Shown here one piece after another: positions 25,395-34,699 of a stretch of 64,000 nt of DNA (its first letter is position 1; each line of letters begins with the position of its first letter). Made by a program: the position numbers and the translations under genes. Origin of the DNA: CALFML01 sp044222245 (GTDB lineage: Bacteria; Myxococcota_A; Polyangia; Palsa-1104; JAEUJZ01); NCBI GenBank assembly GCA_044222245.1, contig JBGANQ010000016.1, forward strand, positions 68,062-132,061, written 5' to 3'. The notes under the pieces were generated by a model. It had not been told where the DNA came from, searched no databases, and saw nothing but the letters and a program-made list of their open reading frames with translations.

Positions 25395-27629
25395 TCAGCG
25401 CGGCAGGACGAAGCCGCCGTCGATGACCACGCTCGGGTCCTTGGCGAGCAGGCGGAACAGCTCGGCCTGCAGCTTGGCCAAGAGCTGCGGCTGCTGGGCC
25501 GACAGGTCATGCAGCTCGCGCGGGTCGCGCTGCACGTCGTACAGGCTGTAGCGCGGCCCGTCGCGGGTCGGCCGGTAGATGAGCTTGTGCTGCTCGGTGC
25601 GCAGGGCGCGGTGCTTGGCGACGGTGACGAGCTCGCGGTAGCGGTCGGCCACGGCGATGTCGTCATCGGCGGCGATCGCCGTGGTCGCCGTCACGTCGGG
25701 GTAGGGCAGGCGCTGATCGGCGAGGAAGCCCGGCCCGGCGGGCGTAAACCACAGCTCGGTCTCGGCGAAAGCCGTCAGGCCGAGCGAAGATTTTTCGCCG
25801 CGCAAAAGCGGCAGCAGGCTGACCCCGTCCAGCTCGCCCGCCGGAGCTGCGGCGCCGAGCAGGCCGAGCAGCGTCGGCAGCACATCGATGTCGCGCACCA
25901 GCCCCGGCACCGCGTGCGGCGCGAAGCGGTGCACCGGGTCGTAGACCAACAGCGGCACCCGCAGCGAGTGGTCGCCCTCCAGGTGATCGCCGTGGCCCAT
26001 GCCGCGCCCCGGCTCGTCGTACAGGTTCTCCCCGTGGTCGGCCAGGAGCACGACGATGGTGCTCTTATCCAGGCCGAGCTCGCGCAGGCCACCGAGCAGC
26101 GCCGCCACCCCGGCGTCGTTGGCCGCCATCGCGCCGTCGTAAAGGGCGCGCACCTGGGCGATGTCGGCCGGCGTGCTGCCCTCCAGCAGCGGCGGTTTGT
26201 GGTAGCGAAATGGCCCGCGGTAGCCGGGATCGGCGAACCGGCGGTAGTAGGGCGCGGGGGCCGCGTAGGGGAAGTGCCCCGTCGAGAAGAACACGGTCAT
26301 AAAGAACGGCGCGCCCGGCCGCCGGGCCACCTGGGTGCGCAGCTCGGCGAGCGCCCGGGCGGCCAAGAGCTGCGGATCGGCCAGCTCGGCCAGCGACTGC
26401 AGCTCGGGGAACAGCCGCTCGCCGGCCTGCAGACCGGCGGCGCCGCCCAGGGCCCCGGTGAGGTAGGGCAAAAAGCTCTTGTGCACCGTCAGGCTGCGCT
26501 GCAGCACGATGGTCTTGGCGTCGAACGCCGGCACCTGCACGCGGTCAAAGCCGAGATCGATGCGCGAGAAGATCTCGCCGCAGAAGTCGCTGACCACGGC
26601 GGTGCGATAGCCGCGCTCGCGCAGCAGCGAGGGCAGCGCCGGCGGCACCTGCTCGCGCTCGCTGAGCGAGGGGAACATCGTGCGGATGCCGTGCCGGTAG
26701 GGGTAGCGGCCGGTCATCAGGGTGACCACCGAGGGGAAGGTGCGCGGCACCGTGACGTGCGCCGCCTCGAAGCGCACGCTGCGCTCGGCCAGCTGCCAGA
26801 TCGCCGGCACCACCCGCCGGCCGCGCTCGGGCTCGAACACCCGGTCGGCTCGCAGGCTGTCCACCGCGATGAGCAGCAGCGAAGGCGCCGCGGCGCCGCC
26901 CCCCGCCTGCTGGCGCCCCGCCTGCGGCGACGAGAGCGGCCACAGCGCCCACACCCCGCCGCCGAGCGCCAGCGCCACCGCCGCCCCGACCAGCCACCGG
27001 CGCTCGTCCCACAGCCGGCGCAGGGCGAGCCGCCCGCGCGGCGAGAGCAGCGGGCCCAGGGTCAGAAACAGCCCCGCGATCGCCGCCAGGGTCGCCAGCA
27101 GCCACTGCCCGCGGCCGTGGGTCAGCGACAGCATCACCCAGCGCCAGAGCCCGCCGCGATCGTACAGCGTCTCGGCATACAGGGCCGGGCGCTGGCCGAT
27201 CGAGCGACCCAGGAGAAACAGGTGGAAGCCGAGCGCTACGGCCGCACTGGCGACAATCCGCCGCCGCAGCGGCCACGGCGAGGGCGGCAGCGACAGCGGC
27301 GTGTCCGTCGAAGGCTGCGATTTCTTGCGCGGCCAGGCGCCGCTGCGCTCCCACAGCTTGTAGATGACCTGGATCAAGAGCCCGAGCGCCGCCCCGATCC
27401 CCAAAAACCACAGCAGCACATGCTCCTGGTGGCGGAGGATCAGCGAGCCGTAGCGCTGAAAGACCATCTGCTGGGTCGCCTGATCGCTCACCCCGAACAC
27501 GCGCAGATCCGCCCCGACCAGAAGGTCGAGCGCGAACAGCCCGGCAAACAGCAGCACCACCACCAGGGTGCCGAGCAGCGGCGGCCCCACCGCGAAAAGG
27601 GGCGCAACCAGTCGCCGCAGCCGCCGCAT
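25395..27629 (-). CDS. Sulfatase-fold membrane protein (alkaline phosphatase superfamily)
   Basis: From ATG 27629 the protein has 744 residues: about five transmembrane helices in the first 235 residues, then a periplasmic alkaline-phosphatase-superfamily domain. Metal-binding landmarks include 'LLLIAVDSLRADRV' (Asp257) and 'IVVLLADHGENLYDEPGRGMGHGDHLEGDHSLRVPLLVYDP'. At the nucleophile position, sulfatases have CxPSR or SxPSR; here it reads T297-F-P-S-V ('PRTFPSVVTLMTGRYPYRHGI'), lacking the modifiable Cys/Ser and the Arg. A Thr nucleophile is used by phosphoglycerol and phosphoethanolamine transferases, so transfer of a phospho-group in the envelope is at least as likely as sulfate hydrolysis. 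The start overlaps the upstream gene's stop (TGATG). Confidence 0.85.
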   Translation of the reverse strand: MRRLRRLVAPLFAVGPPLLGTLVVVLLFAGLFALDLLVGADLRVFGVSDQATQQMVFQRYGSLILRHQEHVLLWFLGIGAALGLLIQVIYKLWERSGAWPRKKSQPSTDTPLSLPPSPWPLRRRIVASAAVALGFHLFLLGRSIGQRPALYAETLYDRGGLWRWVMLSLTHGRGQWLLATLAAIAGLFLTLGPLLSPRGRLALRRLWDERRWLVGAAVALALGGGVWALWPLSSPQAGRQQAGGGAAAPSLLLIAVDSLRADRVFEPERGRRVVPAIWQLAERSVRFEAAHVTVPRTFPSVVTLMTGRYPYRHGIRTMFPSLSEREQVPPALPSLLRERGYRTAVVSDFCGEIFSRIDLGFDRVQVPAFDAKTIVLQRSLTVHKSFLPYLTGALGGAAGLQAGERLFPELQSLAELADPQLLAARALAELRTQVARRPGAPFFMTVFFSTGHFPYAAPAPYYRRFADPGYRGPFRYHKPPLLEGSTPADIAQVRALYDGAMAANDAGVAALLGGLRELGLDKSTIVVLLADHGENLYDEPGRGMGHGDHLEGDHSLRVPLLVYDPVHRFAPHAVPGLVRDIDVLPTLLGLLGAAAPAGELDGVSLLPLLRGEKSSLGLTAFAETELWFTPAGPGFLADQRLPYPDVTATTAIAADDDIAVADRYRELVTVAKHRALRTEQHKLIYRPTRDGPRYSLYDVQRDPRELHDLSAQQPQLLAKLQAELFRLLAKDPSVVIDGGFVLPR

Positions 27630-28918
27630 CACAGACCCACCGTGACCAGGATCGCCACCCGGTACTGCGCTGTAAAGCGGGTCTCTGTGCTGCCGGCGAC
27701 CATCTCGTGCAGGGGCGGGAAAATGTCCACGCTTGGAGAGATGCCAACATAGCCGACATTGGCCAGGATTCCCAGCCGCCCGCCGCAGCGCAGCGACGGC
27801 GCCGCCGCAAGGCCCAGGCCGACCCCGCGCGACTGCCAGAGGTCGCAGCTCACCCCCAGGTCCAGGTGGCCGCCAAGGGGCAAATAGGGCCAGGCCGGCG
27901 TGTACAGCTGATAGACGAGCGCTCCCCCGACGTGGTGTCCGTCGCGCAGGTCGCTGCCGGCTTCGACCGCCAGCGACAGCGCATCCCGGTACGGCAGCAG
28001 CACGTCCAGCGCCGCCCGCAGGAGCCCCTGCACGAGCAGCGGGGCCGCGCCCGCCGGCTCGGGTGAGAGCGCGGCGACCGCCGGCCCGAGCCCGAGCGTC
28101 AGCCCGATCACCGAGGGGCGGCGGGCACCGGCCGCGGCCCACACGACCCCGTCGATGAGGCGGGCGCTGGCGGTGGTGCCCGCCTCGGCCAGCACGGTCA
28201 GCGGGCCGGCCGGGCCGCGCACCGCGAACTGATAGACAAACGGGTCGCGGCGCTTTTGCAGGGCGTGCGCCTGCTCGAAGTTGGTGCGCCGCCAGTGCCG
28301 GCGGTCCAGGCCCGAGGACAGGGTGGCGCGGGCGCGCAGCAAGAGCTCGCCGCTTTCGGGGACCTCGACCGTCAGCTGGTAGACCAAGCGCGCCGCCGGC
28401 GGGCCCGGCGGGCTCACCGCGTAAACCGCGGCGCTGCCTGGATCGATGCGCAGCTCCGGGGGGGGCGTCGCCGCCTCCGGGTTCGGCACCACGTCTACGT
28501 CGACAACCTCGATGCCAGCGGCGCCTTCCGGGTCGGCAGCGGGCGCGTCTTGGGTGGCGCCCACGAACAAGGACAGCGGCCGCAGGGTCGAGGGCACCAG
28601 CAAGAGCAGCGGGCCCGGCGCGGCGCGCAGCCGCCAGGTGGCGAGGACCTGGGCGCTGCGCCGCGAAGGATGCACCCGCAGGGTCGTCCCCGCGGCCGCG
28701 ATCTGCACCGCCGCACCCGGGCTCTGCGGCGGCCCGAGCTCGGCCACCGGCGTCGCTTCGGTGGCCGGCAGCCCTTGCCCGCGCGCGGGTCGCGGCAGCG
28801 CGAGCAGCCCGAGCAGCCCGAGCAGCGCCAGCCGCCGCCGCGTCCGAGGCGGCGACAGGACGTTTCGCGCCGCCGGGACCGGCGTGCGGTCCGGCGGAGA
28901 CACAACCAGGCGCGGCAT
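27629..28918 (-). CDS. Secreted/outer-membrane protein upstream of sulfatase-fold gene
   Basis: The 429-residue protein has an Arg-rich N-terminus followed by a signal peptide ('RRRLALLGLLGLLALPRPARG'). The first half is beta-rich ('TTLRVHPSRRSAQVLATWRLRAAPGPLLLLVPSTLRPL', cut short). The second half ('AALDVLLPYRDALSLAVEAGSDLRDGHHVGGALVYQLYTP', 'GGHLDLGVSCDLWQSRGVGLGLA', 'RFTAQYRVAILVTVGL') alternates like barrel strands. Coupled by a one-base overlap to the membrane sulfatase-fold gene, so the pair probably acts on the same envelope substrate. No family recognised. Confidence 0.66.
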   Translation of the reverse strand: MPRLVVSPPDRTPVPAARNVLSPPRTRRRLALLGLLGLLALPRPARGQGLPATEATPVAELGPPQSPGAAVQIAAAGTTLRVHPSRRSAQVLATWRLRAAPGPLLLLVPSTLRPLSLFVGATQDAPAADPEGAAGIEVVDVDVVPNPEAATPPPELRIDPGSAAVYAVSPPGPPAARLVYQLTVEVPESGELLLRARATLSSGLDRRHWRRTNFEQAHALQKRRDPFVYQFAVRGPAGPLTVLAEAGTTASARLIDGVVWAAAGARRPSVIGLTLGLGPAVAALSPEPAGAAPLLVQGLLRAALDVLLPYRDALSLAVEAGSDLRDGHHVGGALVYQLYTPAWPYLPLGGHLDLGVSCDLWQSRGVGLGLAAAPSLRCGGRLGILANVGYVGISPSVDIFPPLHEMVAGSTETRFTAQYRVAILVTVGL

Positions 28919-28993
28919 GCGCGCGCAGCCTATCGCAGAGCGGCCCCACCTGTCACCGCCCGTTGTCCAGGACGCCCCGGCCGCGCCGTCCGC

Positions 28994-30154
28994 CTAGCGC
29001 GGCTCGTCGGGCCCGATCAGCTTGTCGCGCAGGATCTGCAGCTGCGCCGCGTTGAGGTGCTCGCGCAAAAGGCGCGCCAGCTGCGGCAGGTCAGGGCTTG
29101 CCTGGTCGTCGCTGCCGAGCAGGTCGGCGACCCGCCGCAAGCTGGCGTTGGCAACGGTGCTGGCATCTGCATAGTGGCGCGCCGTGGTGGCGAACGAGGC
29201 GTGGCCGAGCGCCGCCGCCACATGGTGAGCGGTGGCCCCCGCCTCCAGGGCCAGCGTGGCGTTCAGGCCGCGCAGGCTGTGCGGGCAGATCTGCGGCACC
29301 TCCGCCTCGGCGCACAGCTGGCGCAGGCGGTGGCGCAGGGCGTGCCGGGTGTGCATCCCCTCGCCGGCCGGACCGAGCAGCGGCGCGTCGGGCCCCTTGC
29401 CGTGCGCGTGCTGCAGCAGGATCTCGCGCAGCACCTCGGGGACCTGCAGGCGGCGGCGGGCGTTGCTGGTCTTGCCAAACGGCACCCACAGCACCCGCCC
29501 CTGATCATCCAGATCGCGCACCACCCGGATCACCGCCTCGGTCGGTCGCAGGCCGAGGAAGATCTGCATAAGCGCCGCCGTCGCCCCGACCTCCAGGGTG
29601 CGGGCCCGGGTCAGCGCCAGGGCGACGAACTTGCGCGCCTCGTCGATGCGCAGCTGCGGCTTGCCGCGCCGCGGGCGGCCGATGGGGTGGATGTCGGCGA
29701 ACGGGTTCTCGGTCGCGTAGCGGCGCGTCACCGCCCACTTGAAGAAGTGTTTCGCCCGCCGCAAGAGCAGGTGATGGGTATCGGCGGCGATCGCCTGGCC
29801 GTTGGCCTTCTTGCGGTGGGTCTCGGTGAGATAAAGCTGCTGCGCCCGCTCGGCCGAGATCGCCGCCGCCGGCTCGTGCACTGGCAGAAAGCCGCGCAGC
29901 ATGCGCGAGATCTTCTCGACCGTCTCGGCCTGGACGCCGCGCGCCAGCAGCCCCTGCAGGTACTCGTCGAGCAGCTCACAGAGCTGCGGCGCCGTCTGCT
30001 TCTTGAGCGCCGCCGCCAGCTCCTCGCGCACCGCCAGCGCGCTCTCCACCGAGTCGACGACCAGCGACTTGCGCGCCGGGCCTTCAATGACGACCAGACG
30101 CCACTTGTCACCGTTCCTGTAGGGACCGAGCACACGCGCAGCAGACTTGGGCAT
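28994..30154 (-). CDS. Tyrosine recombinase (site-specific integrase)
   Basis: From ATG 30154 the protein is 386 residues with the full catalytic set: Arg203 in 'FLGLRPTEAVI', Lys228 in 'VPFGKTSNARRR', His292-x-x-Arg295 in 'CPHSLRGLNATL', His318 in 'LGHASFATTARHY' and nucleophile Tyr328. The N-terminal SAM-like core-binding region spans about 55-160. A GTG at 30211 would add 19 residues. No phage, excisionase or relaxase gene and no tRNA flanks it, so it looks like one of the stand-alone integrases common in large deltaproteobacterial genomes or the remnant of an island. No att repeat was found by eye. Confidence 0.9.
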   Translation of the reverse strand: MPKSAARVLGPYRNGDKWRLVVIEGPARKSLVVDSVESALAVREELAAALKKQTAPQLCELLDEYLQGLLARGVQAETVEKISRMLRGFLPVHEPAAAISAERAQQLYLTETHRKKANGQAIAADTHHLLLRRAKHFFKWAVTRRYATENPFADIHPIGRPRRGKPQLRIDEARKFVALALTRARTLEVGATAALMQIFLGLRPTEAVIRVVRDLDDQGRVLWVPFGKTSNARRRLQVPEVLREILLQHAHGKGPDAPLLGPAGEGMHTRHALRHRLRQLCAEAEVPQICPHSLRGLNATLALEAGATAHHVAAALGHASFATTARHYADASTVANASLRRVADLLGSDDQASPDLPQLARLLREHLNAAQLQILRDKLIGPDEPR

Positions 30155-30238
30155 TGCCGGTGATCTTTGCACAACCGGCCAACCGACGGGAAGGGTAGTC
30201 TTTTTCGCCACATAGCGGGGCGCCGCGGCGCCGCCGGC

Positions 30239-31159
30239 TCAGTCGACGCCGGGCAGGACGGGGAAGCGGCGGACGTCCTTGCGCTGGAACGGCCACCACT
30301 CGGGTGTGACCAGGCCTGGCCGACCGTCGAGCGCCGCCTCGTCAAACCACGGCGACAGCGCGGGCGCTGCGAGGTTTTTCAGCACATGGAGCTGCTGCGC
30401 CGGCATAAAGCTCTGGCCGAGCAGCAGGTAGCGGTGACCACCGCCGGCGGCGACATCGAGCACCTGCACCGCGTGCCCGGGGTGGCCCCCCTGGATCAGC
30501 ACGTCGCCGGGCTGCACCGGACCGCGCACGGGCACAAGCTCGGCCTGCAGCGACGCGCTGCCGGCGTCGGAAAAGACCCGCGTCATGTAGCGCATGAACG
30601 CCTCGCGGGTGTGGCCGCTGTAGGTGAGCGCGGTCGGCCGCCCGGGCTCGGGATGGAAGCGGATGAGCTCGGGCTTGCCGCGGGCCAGCAGGTACTCGGC
30701 GCGCAGCCGCATCACCGCGTCGGCGCACTGCTGCAGGTCGCGCTTGCCGACATCGAGCAGCACCACCGCGGCGTGCACGTCCTGGCGCGGCTTGAGCTGG
30801 CCGTTGTACAGGTGCACCGGCGCGCCTGCCGGCAGCACCGGCAGCCGGCGCAGCCACAGGCCAAAGCTCGCCGCCGCGAGCTCGACCCGCGTGCTGCCCG
30901 GCGGCGGCGCAAAGCGGCTCTCGAGGTTGCCCGCCGGCGCCTCGCTGCTGCCATTAATAGCGCCATTAATAAATAGATAGGGAACCGCCGCCGGCGGGCT
31001 CGCCTCGGGGGTCGCCGCCGCGGTCGCCTGGGCTGCCCCGGCGAGGCTGACCGCCAGCGCGGTCCCAAGTCCTACCACCCAGGCTGTCGCCCTCGCCCTA
31101 AGAGCAGGCCCGCCGCCGCGCTTGCCGGGCCCCGGGGACTGCCAAGCCGTATAGCTCAT
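30239..31159 (-). CDS. DUF4846 family protein, secreted
   Basis: The 306-residue protein has a signal peptide in 'TAWVVGLGTALAVSLAGAAQATA' and the features of DUF4846: 'PYLFINGAINGSS', 'FGLWLRRLPVLPAGAPVHLYNGQLKPRQDVHAAVVLLDVGKRDLQQCADAVMRLRAEYL' (quoted in part), 'GDVLIQGGHPGHAVQVLDVA' and 'LLLGQSFMPAQQLHVLKN'. The conserved 'QQCADA' Cys and 'HPGHA' His are compatible with a hydrolase, but no activity is known for the family. It lies upstream of and on the same strand as the integrase, 27 bases away from the latter's GTG. Confidence 0.8.
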   Translation of the reverse strand: MSYTAWQSPGPGKRGGGPALRARATAWVVGLGTALAVSLAGAAQATAAATPEASPPAAVPYLFINGAINGSSEAPAGNLESRFAPPPGSTRVELAAASFGLWLRRLPVLPAGAPVHLYNGQLKPRQDVHAAVVLLDVGKRDLQQCADAVMRLRAEYLLARGKPELIRFHPEPGRPTALTYSGHTREAFMRYMTRVFSDAGSASLQAELVPVRGPVQPGDVLIQGGHPGHAVQVLDVAAGGGHRYLLLGQSFMPAQQLHVLKNLAAPALSPWFDEAALDGRPGLVTPEWWPFQRKDVRRFPVLPGVD

Positions 31160-31251
31160 GTCCTTTTGGTTGTAGCACGGCCGCGCGGCCGCCTCGGGCG
31201 TTCTTGACCCTCGCCGAGAGAAGGTGCAATGATGGAGCTGGCCTCCTCGTC

Positions 31252-32529
31252 ATGACTGCCGGACCCGGACCTCGTGCTAGCCCCGCGGCGCTTGTGGGCT
31301 CCACTGTGGGCAACAGCTTCACTTTGGATAAGCTGCTGGCGCAGGGGCGTCATGGGGCGCTATTTGATGGGCGCCATTCCCGACTCGGGCAGCACTACGC
31401 GGTCCGGGTGCTGGCCCTGGACTCCGGGCGCCGGGCGGCGCTGCTCGGTGCGCTGTCGCAGTGCGGCGCGGTGGTGCACCCAAACCTCAACCCGGTGCGC
31501 GAGGTCATCGCCCTGCCCGATGAGCAGCTGGCGCTGTGCACGCCGCTGCTGCCCGGGCTCAACCTCAGCCAGCGCGTCGCCCTGCAGGGCAAGCTGACGG
31601 CCGCCGAGGGCACGGTGATGATGCGGCAGGCCGCCTCGGCGCTGCACGCCCTGCATCAGCGGGGCCTGGTCCACGGCGGCCTGTCGGCGGAGAACCTGTT
31701 TTTCACCCAGCACGACGACGTGGCGGTGGACAACGCGCTTGGCTCTAGCAAGGGCGGGCAGCTGGTGCAGCTGCTCGATGCGGGGCTTTATGTGTCCACC
31801 CTGCAGCCCGGGCAGGCGCCGCTCAGCGCGGCCGACGATCAGCAGGCGCTCGGCAAGCTGGTGCTGGCGCATGTGGCGGATCTGTCGCCCGGGCAGCGGC
31901 GGGCGCTGGAGCGCACCCTGGAGGGCCGGCCGGAGTCGCGCTACCCGTCGGTGCGCGACCTGTGGCAGGCCTTCGACGCGGCCAAGGCGGTGGGCAAGCA
32001 CGGGCCGACCGGCTCGGTGGCGACGGCGCTCGTGCCCAAGATCACCCTGGCCGACCTGAAGGGAGCCAGCGGCGGGCGGCGCAGCATCGTCATCGCCGGC
32101 TCGGCGCTCGTCGGGCTGAGTCTGGTCCTCGGGCTGGTCATCGCCAGCCGCAGCTCGGGACGGGACGCTGCAGCGCCGGCGCTGGTCGCGGTGCCGGCGG
32201 TGGTGCACATTGCCTTTGACGCCACCCCCGCGCAGGCGGTGGCGAGCGCGAACGGCCGCACGGCACCGGCGGGCAGCGGCCTGACCCTGCAGCGCAGCGA
32301 CAGCCCGGTTGCGGTCACCATCAGCGCCGAGGGCTATCAGCCAAAGACCCTGTCGGTGATCCCGAGCAGCGCGCAGACGATCGCCGTCACCCTGGCGCGG
32401 GCGGCGGCGGCGGGCGCGCGGCCGGCGACCCGACCCGAGCCGGCCGCCGAAGACGAAGCCGAAGAAGGGGGCCGCGACAAGAAGAAGCGGCGCGAGCACC
32501 ACCGTCGCCGCAAGTCCGACGGCGGCTGA
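31252..32529 (+). CDS. Membrane-anchored Ser/Thr pseudokinase with PEGA-like tail
   Basis: The 425-residue protein keeps the kinase outline ('NSFTLDKLLAQGRHGALFDG', 'EQLALCTPLLPGLNLSQRV', 'ASALHALHQRGLVHGGLSAENLFF', 'GRPESRYPSVRDLWQAF'). Every catalytic residue is changed: the β3 Lys is Arg52 ('YAVRVL'), HRDLKPEN is H141-G-G-L-S-A-E-N, and DFG is D176-A-G. The C-lobe is shortened. A transmembrane helix ('RSIVIAGSALVGLSLVLGLVIASR') follows, then a PEGA-like beta domain and a Lys/Arg-rich tail. It is a predicted pseudokinase that may regulate another kinase or bind ligands. ATG 31252 is chosen; the reading from 31204 is shorter on evidence. Confidence 0.84.
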   Translation: MTAGPGPRASPAALVGSTVGNSFTLDKLLAQGRHGALFDGRHSRLGQHYAVRVLALDSGRRAALLGALSQCGAVVHPNLNPVREVIALPDEQLALCTPLLPGLNLSQRVALQGKLTAAEGTVMMRQAASALHALHQRGLVHGGLSAENLFFTQHDDVAVDNALGSSKGGQLVQLLDAGLYVSTLQPGQAPLSAADDQQALGKLVLAHVADLSPGQRRALERTLEGRPESRYPSVRDLWQAFDAAKAVGKHGPTGSVATALVPKITLADLKGASGGRRSIVIAGSALVGLSLVLGLVIASRSSGRDAAAPALVAVPAVVHIAFDATPAQAVASANGRTAPAGSGLTLQRSDSPVAVTISAEGYQPKTLSVIPSSAQTIAVTLARAAAAGARPATRPEPAAEDEAEEGGRDKKKRREHHRRRKSDGG

Positions 32530-32749
32530 GCTGACGGCGCGCCGCCCTGCGGCCTCCGCTTGCCAGGCTGAACCATTCAGCCGACCACTGCCCCCTGCCG
32601 GGCGAGCTGGCGGCCGGGCGCACCGCCGCCCACGACCAGAAACCGGCCGCGACTGGCGGGTTTGGCCGGCGCTTGCTCCGCTGCCTTCGCTTGCGCCGGG
32701 GTTTATTTGTGTGTAAGCCGGTGCGCACAAACCTAACCTGAGGTGCCCC

Positions 32750-33667
32750 ATGCAGAATCTATCCTTATTCTTAAAATTTCGGGCGACTCGCACCGCCTTC
32801 AAGGCAGCTCACCTGGGCCTTGCCCTGGCCGCCGCCGCCTCCCTCACCGCTGGCTGCCGCGAAGACGGTCCCCCAGCCTCCACCGCGATGATGGATCTGG
32901 CGATGCCCGACGACCTGGCTAAGCCCATGGTCCGCGACCTGACCATCCGTGACATCAACAGCGCGACCGGCAACCTCAAGGTCGGCGATCGCGTGCACTT
33001 CACCGGCGTTGTCGTGACCCCGCAGACCTGGATCACCTCCGACGACAAGGCGGGCTTCTGCTACTACCGGGTGTTCGTCATGCAGGCTGACGGCAGCCCG
33101 ACCACGATCCGCGACGGCATGGCGGTGACCCTCGGCCTCAAGACGACCTTCGGCGACATGTCGCGCATCACCGAGTGCTCGCGCCTGGCCAAGATGGACG
33201 CCATCGGCACCACCATGCTGGCGGTCAAGCCGGGCGACGAGCTGGAGATCGAAGGGAAGTTCTCCACGCGCGGCAGCGGCACCACGGCGACCCGCCAGAT
33301 CGACGTGTACAAGGGCACGCTCAACGACAAGGGCGCAGCGGCGATGATGCCGGTCCCGCTGGAGGCCGATCCGATGACCTACCAGCCGGCGCAGAGCGGC
33401 GTGCCGCAGGCGTTTGCCGATGCCCAGGGCGTGCTGGTGACGTTCAAGAACGTCAAGGTCAACACCCGCGACATGATGTACCAGGACTTCAACGCCAGCA
33501 CGACCGACATGGGCGGGGCGCGCATCGCCACCAACTTCCTGCGCGTCACCAACGCGGCCTATATGTCGCCGATGAACGGGACCGCGCTCAAGTCGGTGAC
33601 CGGCATCGTGACGGGCGACTTCAAGGGAACCATCTGGCCGCGCACCGAAGCCGATATCGCGCAGTAA
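32750..33667 (+). CDS. Lipoprotein with OB-fold-like repeats
   Basis: The 305-residue protein has a lipoprotein signal ('AHLGLALAAAASLTAGC') and a Met/Asp/Ala-rich linker ('MMDLAMPDDLAKPMV'), then a beta-rich domain with 'LKVGDRVHFTGVVVTPQTW', 'AVKPGDELEIEGKFS', 'FADAQGVLVTFKNVKVNT' and 'TALKSVTGIVTGDFKGTIWPRTEADI'. The 'vGd.V.vtGvV' pattern repeated twice is OB-fold-like, as in lipoproteins of myxobacteria of unknown role. AGGTG precedes ATG 32750. Ends ~20 bases before a hairpin. Confidence 0.75.
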   Translation: MQNLSLFLKFRATRTAFKAAHLGLALAAAASLTAGCREDGPPASTAMMDLAMPDDLAKPMVRDLTIRDINSATGNLKVGDRVHFTGVVVTPQTWITSDDKAGFCYYRVFVMQADGSPTTIRDGMAVTLGLKTTFGDMSRITECSRLAKMDAIGTTMLAVKPGDELEIEGKFSTRGSGTTATRQIDVYKGTLNDKGAAAMMPVPLEADPMTYQPAQSGVPQAFADAQGVLVTFKNVKVNTRDMMYQDFNASTTDMGGARIATNFLRVTNAAYMSPMNGTALKSVTGIVTGDFKGTIWPRTEADIAQ

Positions 33668-33685
33668 GCCCCAGCCAAGAGCCAA

Positions 33686-33716
33686 GCCGCGCGGCTCCTA
33701 GCCGGAGCTGCGCGGC
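33686..33716. terminator. Hairpin downstream of lipoprotein gene
   Basis: A 13-bp stem with one mismatch (GCCGCGCGGCTCC / GGAGCTGCGCGGC, 5-base loop) lies 19 bases after the lipoprotein stop. There is no T-tract, so termination is only plausible. Confidence 0.4.
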
Positions 33717-33805
33717 AGAAGGAGCGGGCGGCTCTGCGCAGACTCCGCCGTGCCAGCGCGCTGCAGCGGCGGAGACCCGCTTGGTATTTCGCCCTGGTCC
33801 GCGAG

Positions 33806-34048
33806 CTAGTTCAGGTAGTACATCCACGCGCAGAAGGCGATGTCGTCCGGGTCGGAGGGATTTGCGGAGCGTCCGACCGCGGGCAGGCGGCGGGGGCGCA
33901 GCGAGCGGGGCAGGTCACAGAGGCAGCGACTGGCTGGTACTGTGGTGCCGGCGGTCAGAGGGAGCATGACCTCGGCCCGGGTCGCGAGCGACCGGGTGGG
34001 AAAAAGGACTTCCCACAGCTGCAACAGAAGGCTTCTCAGCGTCTGCAT
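33806..34048 (-). CDS. Possible small hypothetical protein
   Basis: An 80-residue ORF (MQTLRSLLLQLWEVLFPTRSLATRAEV...) with AGGAA 9-10 bases before ATG 34048. The N-terminus is hydrophobic/amphipathic, the centre has 'SRCLCDLPRSLRPRRLP' and the C-terminus 'DPDDIAFCAWMYYLN'. No family or signal peptide is recognised. It lies alone between the lipoprotein and glutaredoxin genes. Codon use and the good ribosome-binding site favour coding, but the evidence is thin. Confidence 0.4.
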   Translation of the reverse strand: MQTLRSLLLQLWEVLFPTRSLATRAEVMLPLTAGTTVPASRCLCDLPRSLRPRRLPAVGRSANPSDPDDIAFCAWMYYLN

Positions 34049-34138
34049 GGTGCCGCTTCCTACTTGATCCAAGTCTAATCACCCACGGACGCGGCGGCGG
34101 GGAATTCGCAAATGCTGGCTGCTTTCGGGCGGGTGGAC

Positions 34139-34513
<375 letters not shown>

Positions 34514-34699
34514 CGGCTGGCTCCTTATCTTGATGTAGCTGAATAAGAGGTTGCGTGCGGAGCCCGGAGGCTACCGCCGGCCGCGGCGAGGCGCGGCTCT
34601 TGTGGGGGGAGAATAGCAGAACAATCGCGGCGAGCTAGCGGCCAGGCGCGGCGCCGGCGGACCCCGCGGTGGTCGACCTCAGCTTGGCTCGCCGCGGAG

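Noticed and set aside
25509..27752. 747-residue forward ORF over the sulfatase-fold gene
   Set aside because: Antisense shadow; no domain or start context.
27630..28949. N-terminal extension of the sulfatase-fold ORF up to 28949
   Set aside because: The extra residues are Arg/Ala-rich and overlap a better-supported secreted-protein gene; the membrane helix begins right after ATG 27629.
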